From positions 25,138,944-25,202,943 of the forward strand of contig OZ025243.1 of the NCBI GenBank assembly GCA_964019155.1: a stretch of 64,000 nt of DNA, read 5' to 3'. Source of the DNA: Osedax fenrisi (Eukaryota; Annelida; Polychaeta; Sabellida; Siboglinidae). The notes beneath the pieces are model-generated. The model was not told the origin of the DNA, searched no databases, and saw only the letters and a list, made by a program, of their open reading frames with translations. The translations under genes and the position numbers were made by a program. Of the stretch, positions 1 through 13,278 are shown one piece after another; position 1 is the stretch's first letter, and the number at the start of each line of letters is the position of its first letter.

Positions 1-199
1 TCCTCGCTATAATCATGTCCTCGCTATAATCATGTCCTCGCTATAACCATGTCCTCGCTATAACCATGTCCTCGCTATATCATGTCCTCGCTATAATCAT
101 GTCCTCGATATAACCATGTCCTCGCTATAATCATGTCCTCGCTATAATCATGTCCTCGCTATAACCATGTCCTCGCTATAATTATGTCCTCGCTATAAT
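1..199. repeat. 17-bp minisatellite
   Basis: Tandem copies of a 17-bp unit (TCCTCGCTATAATCATG) with C/T variation at the AATC/AACC position and occasional 1-base indels. About 11 to 12 copies are visible and the array runs off the left edge. No coding frame is maintained. Confidence 0.9.
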
Positions 200-1013
200 T
201 ACATCACGTGATTGAGGTGCACCTGACAACGTTGTCCGTAATATAGACGACAACCCGAGTGACCGATGCGTCCGTAGTGACCTACGACCTCTGCCTACAA
301 ACTCCGTATACTATTATTATAATGCTATTGTGTATAGTATATATTATAGTATTACAGTATGTACTATACAGTGTATAGTATACACCGTATAACGTATGCA
401 GTACCCGATATCAAAGGTATTCTATAACACAGGTTAGAGGAGCTGTTTTCTATATTCGCATGCGTATTAACATTTACGCAGACGATAGATATATGTCATC
501 GAGTGGTAACCGAAGGTCAAAGGTTAAACAGCGGGGAGTTCTATTTCATTCATTTGTATTCCGCGTAAAGCTACGCTAATGTTAATCTTTTTAATTTGTA
601 TGAATATATATACAACATATTTCCATGCATATATATATAAATAAACATATATACATATATTTCTATATACACATATATGAGCATATATTTATATTGATAT
701 GATTGAGAGTATATATATATATATATATATTATATACTGGTATGCCACCGTATACACATGAACAATGTACGACGTACAATGTACGACGTGTATTATATAA
801 TACAGATAACAATGGAAGGTTAGACATCTAGACGGGAAGATTGGGAAATAAATTACCGATAGATGTCACTAGCCTACACGAATATAAAACATATATTAGG
901 ACAGAGATAGTTATGAAACGATTCATAATAAATATCATATTAGTCAGATTTATCTCATTCTCACTTGTCTGTGTACAACACACATATATAATTGTATATA
1001 CTTCTAATATTAG

Positions 1014-1060
<47 letters not shown>

Positions 1061-2796
1061 TATATGTATAACAATAGTTAAATTGTTTATACGTGTTCAC
1101 AGTTGATAACTGGGAGATAAATAGGACAGTTTTCATTGAATAAGTGGAGAGGTTAATCTGTACAACCTGATGAACATATTGATGTATATCTCCTATTAAA
1201 TATAATGAAGTATTCGATCTATAATAATGTATATATACCTATTATCACTTATAGTGATAATTAAATAATAAGGTTTTCAGACAGTTGCATATAGATGAAT
1301 ACATAACTGTTTAGAAACATGGTGACATGGTGATAGAAATAAAAGTAAGCAATTGATGAAATACAATAGGGTATTGAGATATAGAGGAAGTTATACTGAG
1401 CCGTAGAGGGATAAGACATAGAGGAAGAAATATATAGGGGGATTGAGATATAGAGGAATATATTAGAAATATAGTGAAAATAACAATAGTGATACCAGAT
1501 ATCTCCCTGGTAATATATTAGAGAAGTTATACATGTAGACTACATGATGTAGTTGCGACTAGTGATTTAAATGATGCTCACATCATGAACGCATCTGTAC
1601 CGTCTCAGTCTCAGTTACCTAAAATACCAACTCGGCTCGGGCTCGTTTGGCTTGAGTATCATGTCTACACGTGATAGTTTTTATTCGAAAATGAAAGTCT
1701 CGGCTCCGCATCAATAACCAAAATCATTACAAATCTCGGTCATCATTTTCATCACTAATGTATATGTAACTATCTATATTTAGATGTATATACTATTGAG
1801 AAGTAGTGACATATTTAGTACATCTAAATTGAGATACATCTAAATATCTATACTATATTAATATAGTTATACGACCGGTGAGATCACAGTAATCAAAACA
1901 AGAGATTGATTGTTAAGCTTATAACTTCAAACTTATAACTTGTAATACACCTGTCCGTCATATGAATAGCGATGATATACGTATTAACAATACTCTATAC
2001 TTACGTTTAATATATCAATCATATCGACATTTTAGGTATATTTATTATCATCCAAGCGGTTTTATACATCATTTATTGATTATTTGATTTTTATTAAGTA
2101 ATTATATAATAAAAAGTTGAAAATTTTGGCTAAAACGTATTACAAATAATTGTATAAAACATTCGACATATAGATAAATATGTCATACATTCGACATATA
2201 CCAATCATGTTAGTTATATGTTACTTATACCCATCTATGATATGATATATTCACAGAAGAACATTTAAAGAATCGGATTACTAGGGCACGTTAATCGTAA
2301 TAATAGATCAGGATTTTAAAACGATGAGCTAGGCGTATAATTGTTTCTAACATCTAGATTTTATATGAATTCGCTTAGGTGTTGAGACACGAAAAATACA
2401 TTGCACAATGCACAATTTGCATTGCACATCCTAGTTTAGGTAATATATAATAGGCTATATATAGCGTATACCCAATAGGATATATACACAAGTATCCAGC
2501 TTGATAATAATGCTGATATTGATAACGCTGATATTGATGTTGTAAACTGTATTTGTATACAAACATGCCATACAGCATGTACTAGGAACGAAGTCGTATA
2601 CATAACATGTAATTATATAATATAATTAATATATAATATAATATTATACAATATATAATAATTAGCAGGAAGAACTATATCATCCTGCTAATTATAGGTA
2701 CCATGAGATATACCCTGATTATGTAATAAGAAAATAGATAACATTTACGATTCGATTGTCTGAAGTGTTTAAATTATATATATATATATATATATA
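200..2796. other. non-genic stretch, nothing recognised
   Basis: AT-rich sequence with (TA)n tracts. A GC-richer patch at about 205-305 has a 40-codon open minus frame that I cannot tie to any family. Nothing else is supported. Confidence 0.5.
1019..1058. repeat. (TA)n microsatellite
   Basis: Uninterrupted TA dinucleotides, one of several dozen such tracts in the window. Its readings as poly Ile-Tyr on both strands are spurious proteins. Confidence 0.95.
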
Positions 2797-3372
2797 CAGT
2801 AAAACCTCTCTATAAGAAACTATTTTTTTTCAGTACTTTTTTTCTTATAGAGAGGTTTTCTTATAAAGAGGTTTTTACTTTTCCAATGATTTTAAGAATT
2901 AATTTATAATTGAAAATGCATTATATAACCTATAGGTTATATATATATATAGTATATTTATTTAGATTTATTTAAAAGTATTAATCAAAAGAATAGTTTA
3001 GAAATTTATTTAAAAATAACATTTATTAATTAATTTTGATAAATTTTAATAAATGTATGGATATACAATAACAATTATTAATTAATTTTAATTCATTTCG
3101 AGCTATTTATGTAAGAAAAAAATATCTTATATAATAATTAATTTCTATAATTGTTATCAATATATAATAATTCTATTTATATGTAATTATTTTTTATATT
3201 TTGTATACAATAAGTTTCTTATAAAGAGGTTTTTCTTATATTTTTCTTATAACATTTTCTTATAAAGAGGTTTTTTAATGTGGAAAAGGTTGAATTCCAA
3301 CCAAATGTGTGAACAATTTTCTTATAAAGAGGTTTTTCTTATAAAGAGGTTTCTTATAGAGAGGTTTTACTG
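2797..3372. mobile_element. pogo/Tc1-like MITE with iterated terminal word
   Basis: Terminal inverted repeats begin CAGTAAAACCTCTCTATAAG and end with its reverse complement, flanked on both sides by TA inside a (TA)n tract. This fits a Tc1/mariner/pogo-type non-autonomous element; CAGTA-AAACCTCT ends are typical of pogo/Tigger relatives. It is 576 bp with no transposase. The word TTCTTATAAAGAGGTTTT recurs inside, near 2860, 3210, 3255, 3320 and 3340, so the terminal motif has been multiplied inward from both ends. Confidence 0.75.
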
Positions 3373-4620
3373 TATATATATATATATATACTGATCTATT
3401 TATAACACATAATTTATTAATATTTTTAATTATATTAACATACCAAAGATTTTGTGATGCAACGATATAACATTTTCTATCTTAGCAACGTAATCAATAA
3501 CTACTCCCTACCACTGTTGGGATTAGTATCGACATCACTGGAATAAGATAAGATTTGACTGGGTTTCTATACAACACTATTGTCATTGCTCTATTAAATT
3601 ACATCCAATATAAATTAGTTTTAATCGTCATATATAGAATTTAAAACCAGCATATCGTATTGCTTCGTTATCTATTAGTAATGAAAACTTATTTTTCATT
3701 ATATAAATAATAATTAAAAAACATATTAATTTACTTTTTAAAATGTATAGTTTTATACGAATTTACATTATAAACAACAACATGATATGTGCTTTAGAAA
3801 CAACTATGTACCAAGACCTACTATACTCTCGGTTACAGGAGGTCTTGTATGTGCACGTAGTTTCGAAAATTGAACCTCTGTTCATTTTTGTATACAAAAT
3901 AGAATTACACGATTACGATTATGTGTTATATCTTTCCTCAGAGAAATATTCGAGCACAATAATGTATTATATATATATATATATATATATATCTATAGTA
4001 TCTGTATTATAATACTTTACAATGTATATAAGATATATTAATATTTACGATGTCAGATATATCAGATATGTCAGATATCAATATGCATATTTATTTAACT
4101 ATTTTAAGTTTTAGAATTTTATTTAGATATAATATTAATTATGAGTGATAGTGATTATAAAATTAAGATATAATTAACGAAATATTATATTTGTTATACC
4201 TATAGGTGATAATATATTACATATTTATGATATAGGTATGGTATTATCATATGGTATTTTATATTAGTGTAGGATCTATAAAGAAATAATACGAGTCATT
4301 GAATATACGATTCTACCCTACCCTTATTTTATTTAAAATATATTGTTAATGACATTTGTATTCTATATTTATATATCTTTATTCATAAAGTATATACTTA
4401 TATATTTAACTATTAATATACTAGAATAACAAGAGGTGTAAACTAATGTATCTATTTTCTAAAGTTTACATTTAAGTTTTTATAAGTTTATCTAAAAGAG
4501 AAGAAAATATAGGTTTATTTATTGAAATAAAAGTGTATTTAAAATTTTGATAAAACGAATAAAATATTAACTTAATACTACTTGACTTGAATTACTGAAT
4601 TACTTGAACTGGCGTCCCCT
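3373..4620. other. non-genic stretch, nothing recognised
   Basis: AT-rich sequence with a (TA)n tract near 3966-3991. The 89-codon open frame at 3743-4012 ends in poly Ile-Tyr from that tract and matches no family I know. Confidence 0.5.
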
Positions 4621-4639
4621 TGCAGAACATATGTACACT

Positions 4640-5285
4640 TATTTTTTATAGGCCTCTATAGAGGCCTATATAGACCTATAGGTCTGCCGTCGTTATTTCC
4701 AAGGTCAGAAGTGGAACGCCACTATTCTCTCTGATGTAACTCGACCATCTATTTAATATACGACGTCCATTGGACGTCCTATTGGTATCGGATTTGTGAA
4801 GTTCAACTTGTAGCTAGTATTAATCACATCTCGGCTTCTTGCTACATGACCGAACCAACGAAGTTTTTTTTTCACAATTACTTCTTATATAGTTTCAACT
4901 ACGTTCAGTAATTTTCGAATCGCTATATTACTGCGTCTGTCATTCCTTGTAACTCGCAGGATAGCTCTTAAATACTTAATTTCGAAAACCAGCAGGGAAT
5001 TAATCTCTTTTTGCCTCATGGTCCATGTCTCTGACCCTTATATAGCTATTGGGAGAATTAGGGCATTGTAGAGTCTAATCTTGAGTTATTTTAGATACGC
5101 CTATGGAAGTCCATATTGTTTCTCTCAGTCTGCCAAAAGCCTGGGACGCCATCGACATTCTTTGCAGAACATTATCTGGACAGTTGGGGAAGAGACTGAC
5201 CAACAACTTGAAATGGTTAACTTTGGGGACAATATTATTGCCGATTTTGATGTCCTTTTTTTCGGTACTACATTAAATAAGATAT
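4640..5285 (-). mobile_element. LINE reverse transcriptase C-terminal remnant
   Basis: Read on the minus strand with a few stops, this matches the C-terminal end of a non-LTR retrotransposon polyprotein. First comes an AFGRLRETIW-like segment, then RLYNALILPIA followed by GSETWTMRQKE, then a VFEIKYLRAILRVTRNDRRSN-like stretch, then LRWFGHVARS. The GSETWT and RWFGHVAR signatures are standard in this class. The palm domain (YADD) and the 5' half are missing, and stops occur around 4690 and 4930, so it is dead. It is a different family from the LINEs further right. Confidence 0.75.
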
Positions 5286-5289
5286 ATGC

Positions 5290-6445
5290 AATAATCTATT
5301 AGCTAATATTATAGTAACATATAGGTTATATTTATATAACATAGATATTTGTTTATCCCATATTATATTATATATTTCAGAGGGGGATTTCTACTATAAT
5401 CTTAGATCAAGTTTAATATAGTATAACATATTATTATTTTGTAAGTAAAAATTACCTACAAATAATACAAATATATTTCTTACATTTAGAAATATTTTAC
5501 TTCAAATGGTGATCATTAGATTCCATTATTAGGAACCCTTGTCATCCTAACTTGATATTATTTATTATAGAAGCATGTATATTTAACATAGCATGCATCA
5601 TTAACCCAACATCACCGAGGCAGTACTCATTATGGTGGTGGCATTAACTTCAAATAAATCTTTATCACATAACGATATATACGTATACTCGAATAAATTA
5701 ACATACTCCATAAGATACCCACATTAATAAACTTTACAATTCTTACTTTATTATCAATTTCCATCATCAGTTATCTTGCAATTTTTTTTGCCAGAATAAT
5801 ATTATTTCATATGCCAACAGTTTTCTTTTAAAATGATAATTAGTGATCTCAATAGGTTCAACATGTTTAACCCATACGTGCTGATACTAAAAATCCTCAT
5901 ATTTCCTTAGTTATTTATCAAATAAAATAAATCGGCTGCACTATCTCTTGATATAATATACACGAATCTTAAATTACTCTACACTTTCTAATTTACCATT
6001 TACATTCTAACCTAATAAATTAAACTCTATTGGTCCCCCGTTATCCCACCGGTTCAATAATATACACTCTTCTACAAAATAAGTCATCTATATATAACTC
6101 GATACTTCTGACACATATTTGATATATACACGTTAAGTTTCATTAATGATTATCCCTTCCTTATAACTAATGCACAACTATAATTTAACTCTGATCTATC
6201 TTCAACCTTAAACCCATACACTCATTCAATAGTCAAATATAACTATACTAAGACCTAATACCTTATTGTATAAATTATATATTTAAAAATAAATATATGA
6301 ATTATGAACACTCTATAAGAGAACGATTATATACAAATCATTTTCCACGGTATTTCTCTCTCTATTTATAAGAAAATTACATTAAAACATAGACATAACC
6401 TACATAAATACATATTTTTTAGCCTTCTTCATCATTTAATCATGC
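5290..6445. other. non-genic stretch, nothing recognised
   Basis: AT-rich, slightly pyrimidine-rich on the plus strand between 5600 and 6440. No frame, RNA gene or repeat could be assigned. Confidence 0.45.
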
Positions 6446-6449
6446 TCAA

Positions 6450-6734
6450 ATTACCCTGATTGGTTCATCAATAATATATAGTTTATCTGGTGGTATATAG
6501 GGTGTTCGTATTATAACAAAGGGTTTCCGTAGTCGGACATGGGTACCGAATACGTACATCCCCGACAGGGGCCCCCGTTATCTATTGAATAAAAAGATTT
6601 AATAAAATTTAAAAATCACATATAATATCTATAATCATATAATATTAATATATTATATTTTGGAATACACATATTGAGTCATACAATTTGAAGACCATTT
6701 AATGTTAAAGTGTCCGTATTAGGTTACTTTCCCC
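6450..6734. mobile_element. half copy of TIR element family B
   Basis: Aligns with 45556-45821 of the full family-B element: the central inverted words (diverged here: GGGTGTTCGTATT, GGGTACCGAATACG) and the right end GTGTCCGTATTAGG then TTACTTTCCCC, followed by TA. The left half is absent. Confidence 0.7.
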
Positions 6735-6834
6735 TATATGGAACTATAGTTCATCAACAATATGCAAACATGTTACTATTTATTTTATATTGTCTTGGAC
6801 CCTCTACAGTTATTTATAACATGTACAAATCTAT

Positions 6835-9800
6835 AATCTTTTTATTGAAAGATTATTTAAACACTTAAATAAATAATAAATGATTTCTCAAAAATGTATA
6901 TATAGAATACAAATAATAGATTAGGTAAAACAATAAATAGCATTAATAATAATAAAATAAAATAGAATAAACCGTACGGAAATTAATAAATAAAATAATA
7001 ATGACAAACAATATTAGTATTACAGGTTGCCACCTGATAGCAATTGTTGTATATATGTCATGAATGTTTTATGCAATTTTATGGATCTAATATAGGGTGG
7101 GATTGAATTCCATAGTTTTGGACCAATATAACTCAGTGCCTGAGTATTCATTTTTGAGGAACGAAACTACATTTTTCTAAGAGATGGAAGGGAATATCTT
7201 TGTACTAGAGAAGCAGAAATATAGGAGGGGAAATTCGAAGATTATGTTGAGGAATGAACAATATATAGTAAGCGATAAAGAGCGCGTTTGTTAAATGGGA
7301 ACCATGGAGATAAGTGTTGGTATGAGGAAGTAGAAGAATGATATCGAATACGTAGGTTATATGTTATACGGATTGATGAACGAATAACTCGATTTATGGG
7401 AGAGATAGAGGATAATGGAAGATTGATAAGAATTGAAGAACAGTAATCTATGCATGATAGGACAAGGTAATTAACTAGAGTTTAAGTAAGAGATACAGTA
7501 ATTAATGTTCGTATATTTCTAATTTTAAATAGATTATCATTTTTAGATTTAGTGATTATATATAATTACTATAGTAATATGAGGAATGAAGGAAAGAGTA
7601 GAATCATTAAGTACACCTAAGTTTGATGCAGTAGGAGAAAGAGATAGTACAATGTTATAAATAAGAAAAGGAGGGAAGTAAGTTGGTGATGAAGAAAGAT
7701 TCAACAACGTAGTTTTGGAGGTATTAAGGAGAAGATTATTAGGAATAAGCCATTCTTTAATATTAGCACAATTGATGAATTGCTTATCGAGACCTGGTGA
7801 TGAATTAGTTGGAATAAACATATATAGTTGTATGTCATCTGCATATAGATAGTAATAGAAATGTGGATATTTATATATTATGGATGGTAGTGGATATAAA
7901 TAAATAGAGAAAAGTGAAGGACCGAGTACTAATCCCTGGGGAACACCATATTTCATAGGAGAAGGGGAAGAAAACGAATTATATATTTTTACACTGCTAC
8001 TACGGTCAGATAGATATGAAGTAAACCATGAGAGGACAATATATCTAACTCCAAGCAGGTGTAGACGGGACAGTAGAATTTGGTGATCAAGCGTATCGGA
8101 AGCACTGGACATGTCCAGCAATATAGTTGGTATCAATTTTTATTATTGAGGGTAGAAGTGATGACATCAATTACGTTTAGTAGTACTGTTTCTGTGGAGT
8201 GTCCTCGGCGAAAACTACGTTGTTGAGGAATATGGAGATTATTGGCGGTTAAATAGGAGAGACAACTCTTTCCAAAATGTTACTCACCAAAGGTAGCCGA
8301 GAAATTGGGAGATAATTTAGAAGTGATTCGGGATCGAGTAAAGGTTTTTTAAGAATCTGAGTGATTTTTTCTTGTTTAAAAATAGAAGGGACAGTACCGG
8401 AATTTAAGGAATATGAGATGATGTTATAGATAGTTGGACATAGATAATCGGAGTAAAGTATAAAAATAGATAGTGGAACATGATCGGAGGGAGATATCGA
8501 AGTAGACGCATGTAGTAGTTTAGATATGATAGATCTATGTGGCGGTCAAAAAACTTAAGAAAACAGATATAGGTGGGGTAACTATACTTAAAAAATAGTT
8601 GGCAGTAGAGTTATGGTTTTTGATCTTTATTATGATAGGTTCAATCTTATTATAAAATGTTTAGGAGAAGAGACAGACTATTTGTAATGGAGAAATATTA
8701 GTTATAGATGGTATTAATGCTGGTTTTGGGGGAGATAACAACTTATTAGCCAGTCTGAAAAGTCGGTTATCAGAAGCAATCGTATATAACCCGAGTATAA
8801 TAGCTAGATTTGGCATAGGAAATTGCTGACTTGTAGATCTTACATTTATCAATGAATGTAGCTCTAGAAGATGAAGATTTCAAGGATAGGTATATTATTT
8901 CAGATTTACGAAGTGATCGTTTCAAGGATATGAGGTGGGAAGTAAACCATTTGGTATCAGGATGTAAAGTTACTGATATAGTTTTTGAAGGCGCATGTTT
9001 ATCGAGAAGATGGGATAGTATGGAATTTAATATAACTGGTGAATAACAGTAGTCATCTATAGCAGAATGTAAGTCAGCTAATAATAGCATGACATTAATA
9101 TTTTTAATTGGCCTGTATGTATACGTGTTTTCTGATTAGGAGTGATAGTAAAGTTAATTTTGAATGAGATTAGGAAGTGATCTGAAAGTAGAGCAATCCT
9201 AGAAATATTACTCACCATGAGTTCAGAATGGAGAGAACTGGATAATACAAGATCAATAATATTACCATTTATATGAGTTGGGAAATTTACATGTTGTGAT
9301 AGGGATAATGAATTTGTTAAATTAGTGAACATAATATATGGATTTGAGGTAGAATTAAAATGATAGTTGAAATCACCAAGAATAGGGTGGTATGTGGGTG
9401 AACTTATGAGATCAGTAGAAATATCGTTAAACTCACTTAGAAAGGAAGCGAATTCTGGTTTAGGCGGTCTATAAATGACAGTAATGGATATAGATTTATG
9501 TTTTTGGGTGAACGATATAGTTAGGCAGTCGGAGTAGGAGAAGTTATGGGATATGGATATACATGGTAAAGATAGAGAAGCTCTTACGAGGAAGCCAACC
9601 ACCACGACCTGATAATCGTGGCGATAATAGTAATGTATAACCAAAACTGTGAAATAGAGCAAATATGTCGAAATCATCTTGAGAGATCCATGTTTCCGTT
9701 AATGCAATAATACTAAAATCAGACTTTTTAAGGAATGGTAATAAAAGGGAGGCATTGGAACGAAGTGAACGAATATTGATTAGGGCAATGTGTTCAGATA

Positions 9801-9960
9801 AGGAGTTATATGATTGTCATTTAGAATACGTATATTTAGATATAATAGATTATTTGTACTCTATAAAGGATTTCTCCCATAGAGCTAGTTCATCCGAAGA
9901 TGGTGACAATGGTTCACATTTCCAATCAATAAGTGAATCATTACATGGTCAGAGTTCATA
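6835..9960 (-). mobile_element. LINE family A, degenerate endonuclease plus reverse transcriptase
   Basis: A non-LTR retrotransposon in reverse orientation, broken into several frames. At the 5' side (9960 to 9080) an APE-type endonuclease reads NIRSLRSNASLLLPFL, ALTETWI, then after a frame slip VIYRPPK, ILGDFNYH and LLSDHF, all hallmarks of the fold. The central part (8560 to 8160) has reverse-transcriptase finger fragments. At 8136-7549 the palm carries motif A as LLDMSSASDTLDH, motif B as YGVPQGLVLGP and motif C as LYADDIQLY. The 3' region (7140 to 7020) reads ALSYIGPKLWNSIPPYI and ends near CAATAAA at about 6840. Motif A lacks the usual Phe (SASD for AAFD). Frameshifts and stops make it inactive. 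Plus-strand pieces of the same family lie at 14435-16158 and 46080-47112. Confidence 0.85.
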
Positions 9961-10320
9961 AAGCGATGTACGATAATTGAATATACATTTATGACCCGTT
10001 TCAATACATTACTAGTAAAACAAATTAAAATGGCAAACATATAGTAGGATTATTAAATAATTGCAATTAATACATACTTACTTGAAATTCTTATAAAGAT
10101 ATTTCAAAATTCACGGACATGGGCTATATTTATTTTATTTATTTATAAAAATTCGGAATTTATACAAAATATATTTTTTTTACCTGTTTGTCATTTCATA
10201 TACATGTGGAATTGTGATATTTTGTATACCAAAATAAAAAATAATATGTTATTGATTCTATATGTTAATATCTAAATTATATATCAATAAGATACAAAGA
10301 TATTGCTGAAATAACAACGT
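9961..10320. other. non-genic stretch
   Basis: AT-rich sequence between the LINE 5' end and the next TIR element. Nothing is recognised. Confidence 0.5.
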
Positions 10321-10924
10321 AAGTCAAAATGGGTAATTTGGCCGATGCAATTCGGATTATTTGGCCGATCATTAACCAATCAGATATCAGATAGTAAAAT
10401 GATAGAATTGATATACAGAATTATGGCTACTCATATGTATTACTATAACTATAGCTGCACTATCCCAACTATAGGTTATCCCACCTATATATGGTATATC
10501 ATATAAAGACATATTTGATTTGATAAAGAAGTAATATAATTTTGCAATAATTTGTTAAATATAATCTAATGTGGCGGTGGTATTAAGTACGCGACTAATT
10601 ATTTATCATTATATTCAAGAAATTTAATTTATATTTTGATAATATAGTTTTCACCTATCGAATGAAGTTGTACTATCGGCCAAATTACTCGACTTTGCTG
10701 TTTTTATGCATATTTATATAGTTTATTAATATCCATTTTATACATCAAATATACAAAAATATAAATAATTTAAATATACATATCGTAAATAATATAATAT
10801 TAGTTATATATGTACCTAATATACTATACTATAGTATATGTTGGTTATTTAAAAATACATATGTATATTTAGAGAACTTCTAATAACACACGTATAAAAT
10901 AGGCCAAATTACCCTTTCTTCCCT
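10321..10924. mobile_element. MITE-like TIR element with TTTGGCC words
   Basis: GGGTAATTTGGCC (10331-10343) and GGCCAAATTACCC (10902-10914) are perfect 13-bp inverted ends. A second direct word ATTTGGCCGATC lies at about 10359, and an inverted ATCGGCCAAATTAC at about 10675. No transposase is visible. Outer boundaries and a possible TA duplication are uncertain. The repetition of the terminal word inside the element resembles the other TIR elements of this window. Confidence 0.6.
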
Positions 10925-11259
10925 TAATAATAAATATAATGATAATTTGAAGTTAGAAAATGAAAAATATTACATGGTGATTAAGGGAGATGCTATTATT
11001 TTTTCAAACATTGTACATATGGAAATGGAAAGTATTACCCTTGCATTTTATTTCATAAGTAGGGGGAATACATTATCTATGTTCTGAATTTAGTTTAATG
11101 AATATGGAATTTATAGGCGATTAATGTAACATTAATTACAAGAAGGAAAGAAAATATATATGCGTTTTTATGTGTAAGAGATATTATTTGTAATAGAAAG
11201 TCTAGTAGTTTATTGTGTATTAAGTGTTATGAGTAATTAAAAGTGATTTATATTGTATT

Positions 11260-11308
<49 letters not shown>

Positions 11309-11743
11309 GAAGCTAATGAAGATATTTGAGAAGTAGAGAGCAGACTAGTGATTATATTTACCCATATTTAGAATATATCGAGATAGGTGTAAGAACTATA
11401 CAATATATGACATTATTTACTTATGTGTCTATTACATATATTGTAACTCTTGTAATCTACATACTTACAAGTATGTGGTTTATCTATAGTTACATACGAA
11501 TAACACACACATATTAGTACATATTAGTGACGTGCACACGTGTGAGTCATACTATTTTAATAATGGTGTAATTCGATATTACACAAAACAATTCATTTAT
11601 TTTACGCGGGGTATTTATTTTGTATAGAATTTACATAGCTTTCTTTCGACCAATTGGTAAAAACCATATATTAGTAATATATGGTTTTATAAATGTATTT
11701 AAAGTATATATAAATATAATATAATATATATATAAATATATAA

Positions 11744-11778
<35 letters not shown>

Positions 11779-12300
11779 ATAATCTAAATCTTAATTATCT
11801 CATCACTAAATAAACTCTTGAAATGTTCATTATATATTATTTTATAACTTTTTATGTAGGTCTTAGTTTTTATAAATAAAAATATATACAGTGCAGTGTA
11901 TATATTATATAATGTATGTATACTCTATAGAGTGTGGTATATAGACCACATACGTGTATAATACCGCTTATGTATCTAACGTTATCTGTCGCTTTTGTAG
12001 CACAGATTAGAATGAGATAAAGAATAACTATCTTCTAAAGAAGTTAATAATACGATATCAGTATACAGGTGTATTGTATGTTCATATATAATTATCTAAT
12101 AATATACCTTATTTATGAGATATTTTAAATATATGTAATAGATATATTATACTTTATTCGATAAGCGAAATTTCATTAGTACTAATAATACGTATTATTA
12201 AACTATACAATATTGATAATTCATAATGGATAATTATTCCTTCTTATGAGCAAAATATTCCAGCAATTTCGCAGTAGAATTCTTGTAATTTTCGCATAAA
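10925..12300. other. non-genic stretch with (TA)n tracts
   Basis: Includes (TA)n at 11265-11306 and about 11747-11775. The 63-codon frame at 11326-11517 is hydrophobic and Ile/Tyr-rich, with no recognisable family. Confidence 0.5.
11265..11306. repeat. (TA)n microsatellite
   Basis: Uninterrupted TA dinucleotide run. Confidence 0.95.
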
Positions 12301-12302
12301 TA

Positions 12303-13276
12303 GGGGAAAGTCTCCTAATACCGACCCCCTCCAAATACCGACCCCCTCTCATATCTCAGTAACTATAAGAGATATCAAAAAATATATATACATGAACTGT
12401 TAGCAATTTAATGATAAATATGAATAAGTATATTGTTTTACAAAATATTCAATCCTACAATTGTTATTTGATCAAATGTAATATTCTGTTTTTACTTTTT
12501 AAATATTTGAATAATAACTTTTTTTAAATCATTGTAAATACTTTATTAATTAAAAGAAAACTCAATACTGCGCATACTATTATATATCAATAAAATGTTT
12601 ATTACTATTATAAAATTAATTCAATTTGAATAACTATTAACCAATATATCTTAATTATAGCAACCCATATGATTTTCCTAATACCGACCCCTTAAATTAC
12701 CCTAATACCGACTCCATGTGATATATATATATCCAATAAAAATAGATAAGTATTTTACTTTAAAATATGTCATAAGTTGTTTGTATATCATTGATATGGA
12801 ATCTATATTATAGATTAAGGATTCATGATTCCATTCGATTATATACATACTGATTAATAACTAAATATTAAATAATAATATACACTATTTTTATATAATT
12901 ACTATAAAGTTTAAATTTAAATTTAATATTACTATTAAAACATAAATTCAATAAAAAATAATTGCGTGAATATTATAATTAATTATATTTATGAATATCT
13001 ACTATGTTGATTGGATATTAGAATACTAACATTATTTATACCACGATTATTTTAGGGGGTCGGTAATAGGAGAAGGGGGTCGGCATTAGGAACAGGTATC
13101 CGATTACCGACCCCCCTGTTTTTTCTTGTAAATATAATTATATTAAAAATTTAAAATAGCCACATTATTCATTGTAATAATATTACCTTACTTACAAAAT
13201 TTCAAATATATATATTTAATATTGAATAAGTTATTACAAATAAGCATTTAGGTGTCGGTAATCGGAGATTTTCCCC
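12303..13276. mobile_element. TIR element family A, full copy
   Basis: A 974-bp element flanked by TA on both sides. Ends are GGGGAAAGTCTCCTAATACC and the reverse complement of GGGGAAAATCTCCGATTACC. The word CCTAATACCGACCCC is present twice at the left end, twice near 12680-12715, twice plus once inverted at the centre (13054-13115), and once at the right end. The centre is an imperfect palindrome with a 9-base spacer. No coding capacity. TA target and TIRs place it near Tc1/mariner, but I do not recognise the family. Confidence 0.85.
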
Positions 13277-13278
13277 TA

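Noticed and set aside
205..305. GC-richer 40-codon minus frame as an exon
   Set aside because: No homology recognised, no convincing splice sites, and it runs into the minisatellite.
828..1136. Open frames made of poly Ile-Tyr on both strands
   Set aside because: They read (TA)n microsatellites; similar frames recur at 17685, 26426, 36416, 42461 and 52860.
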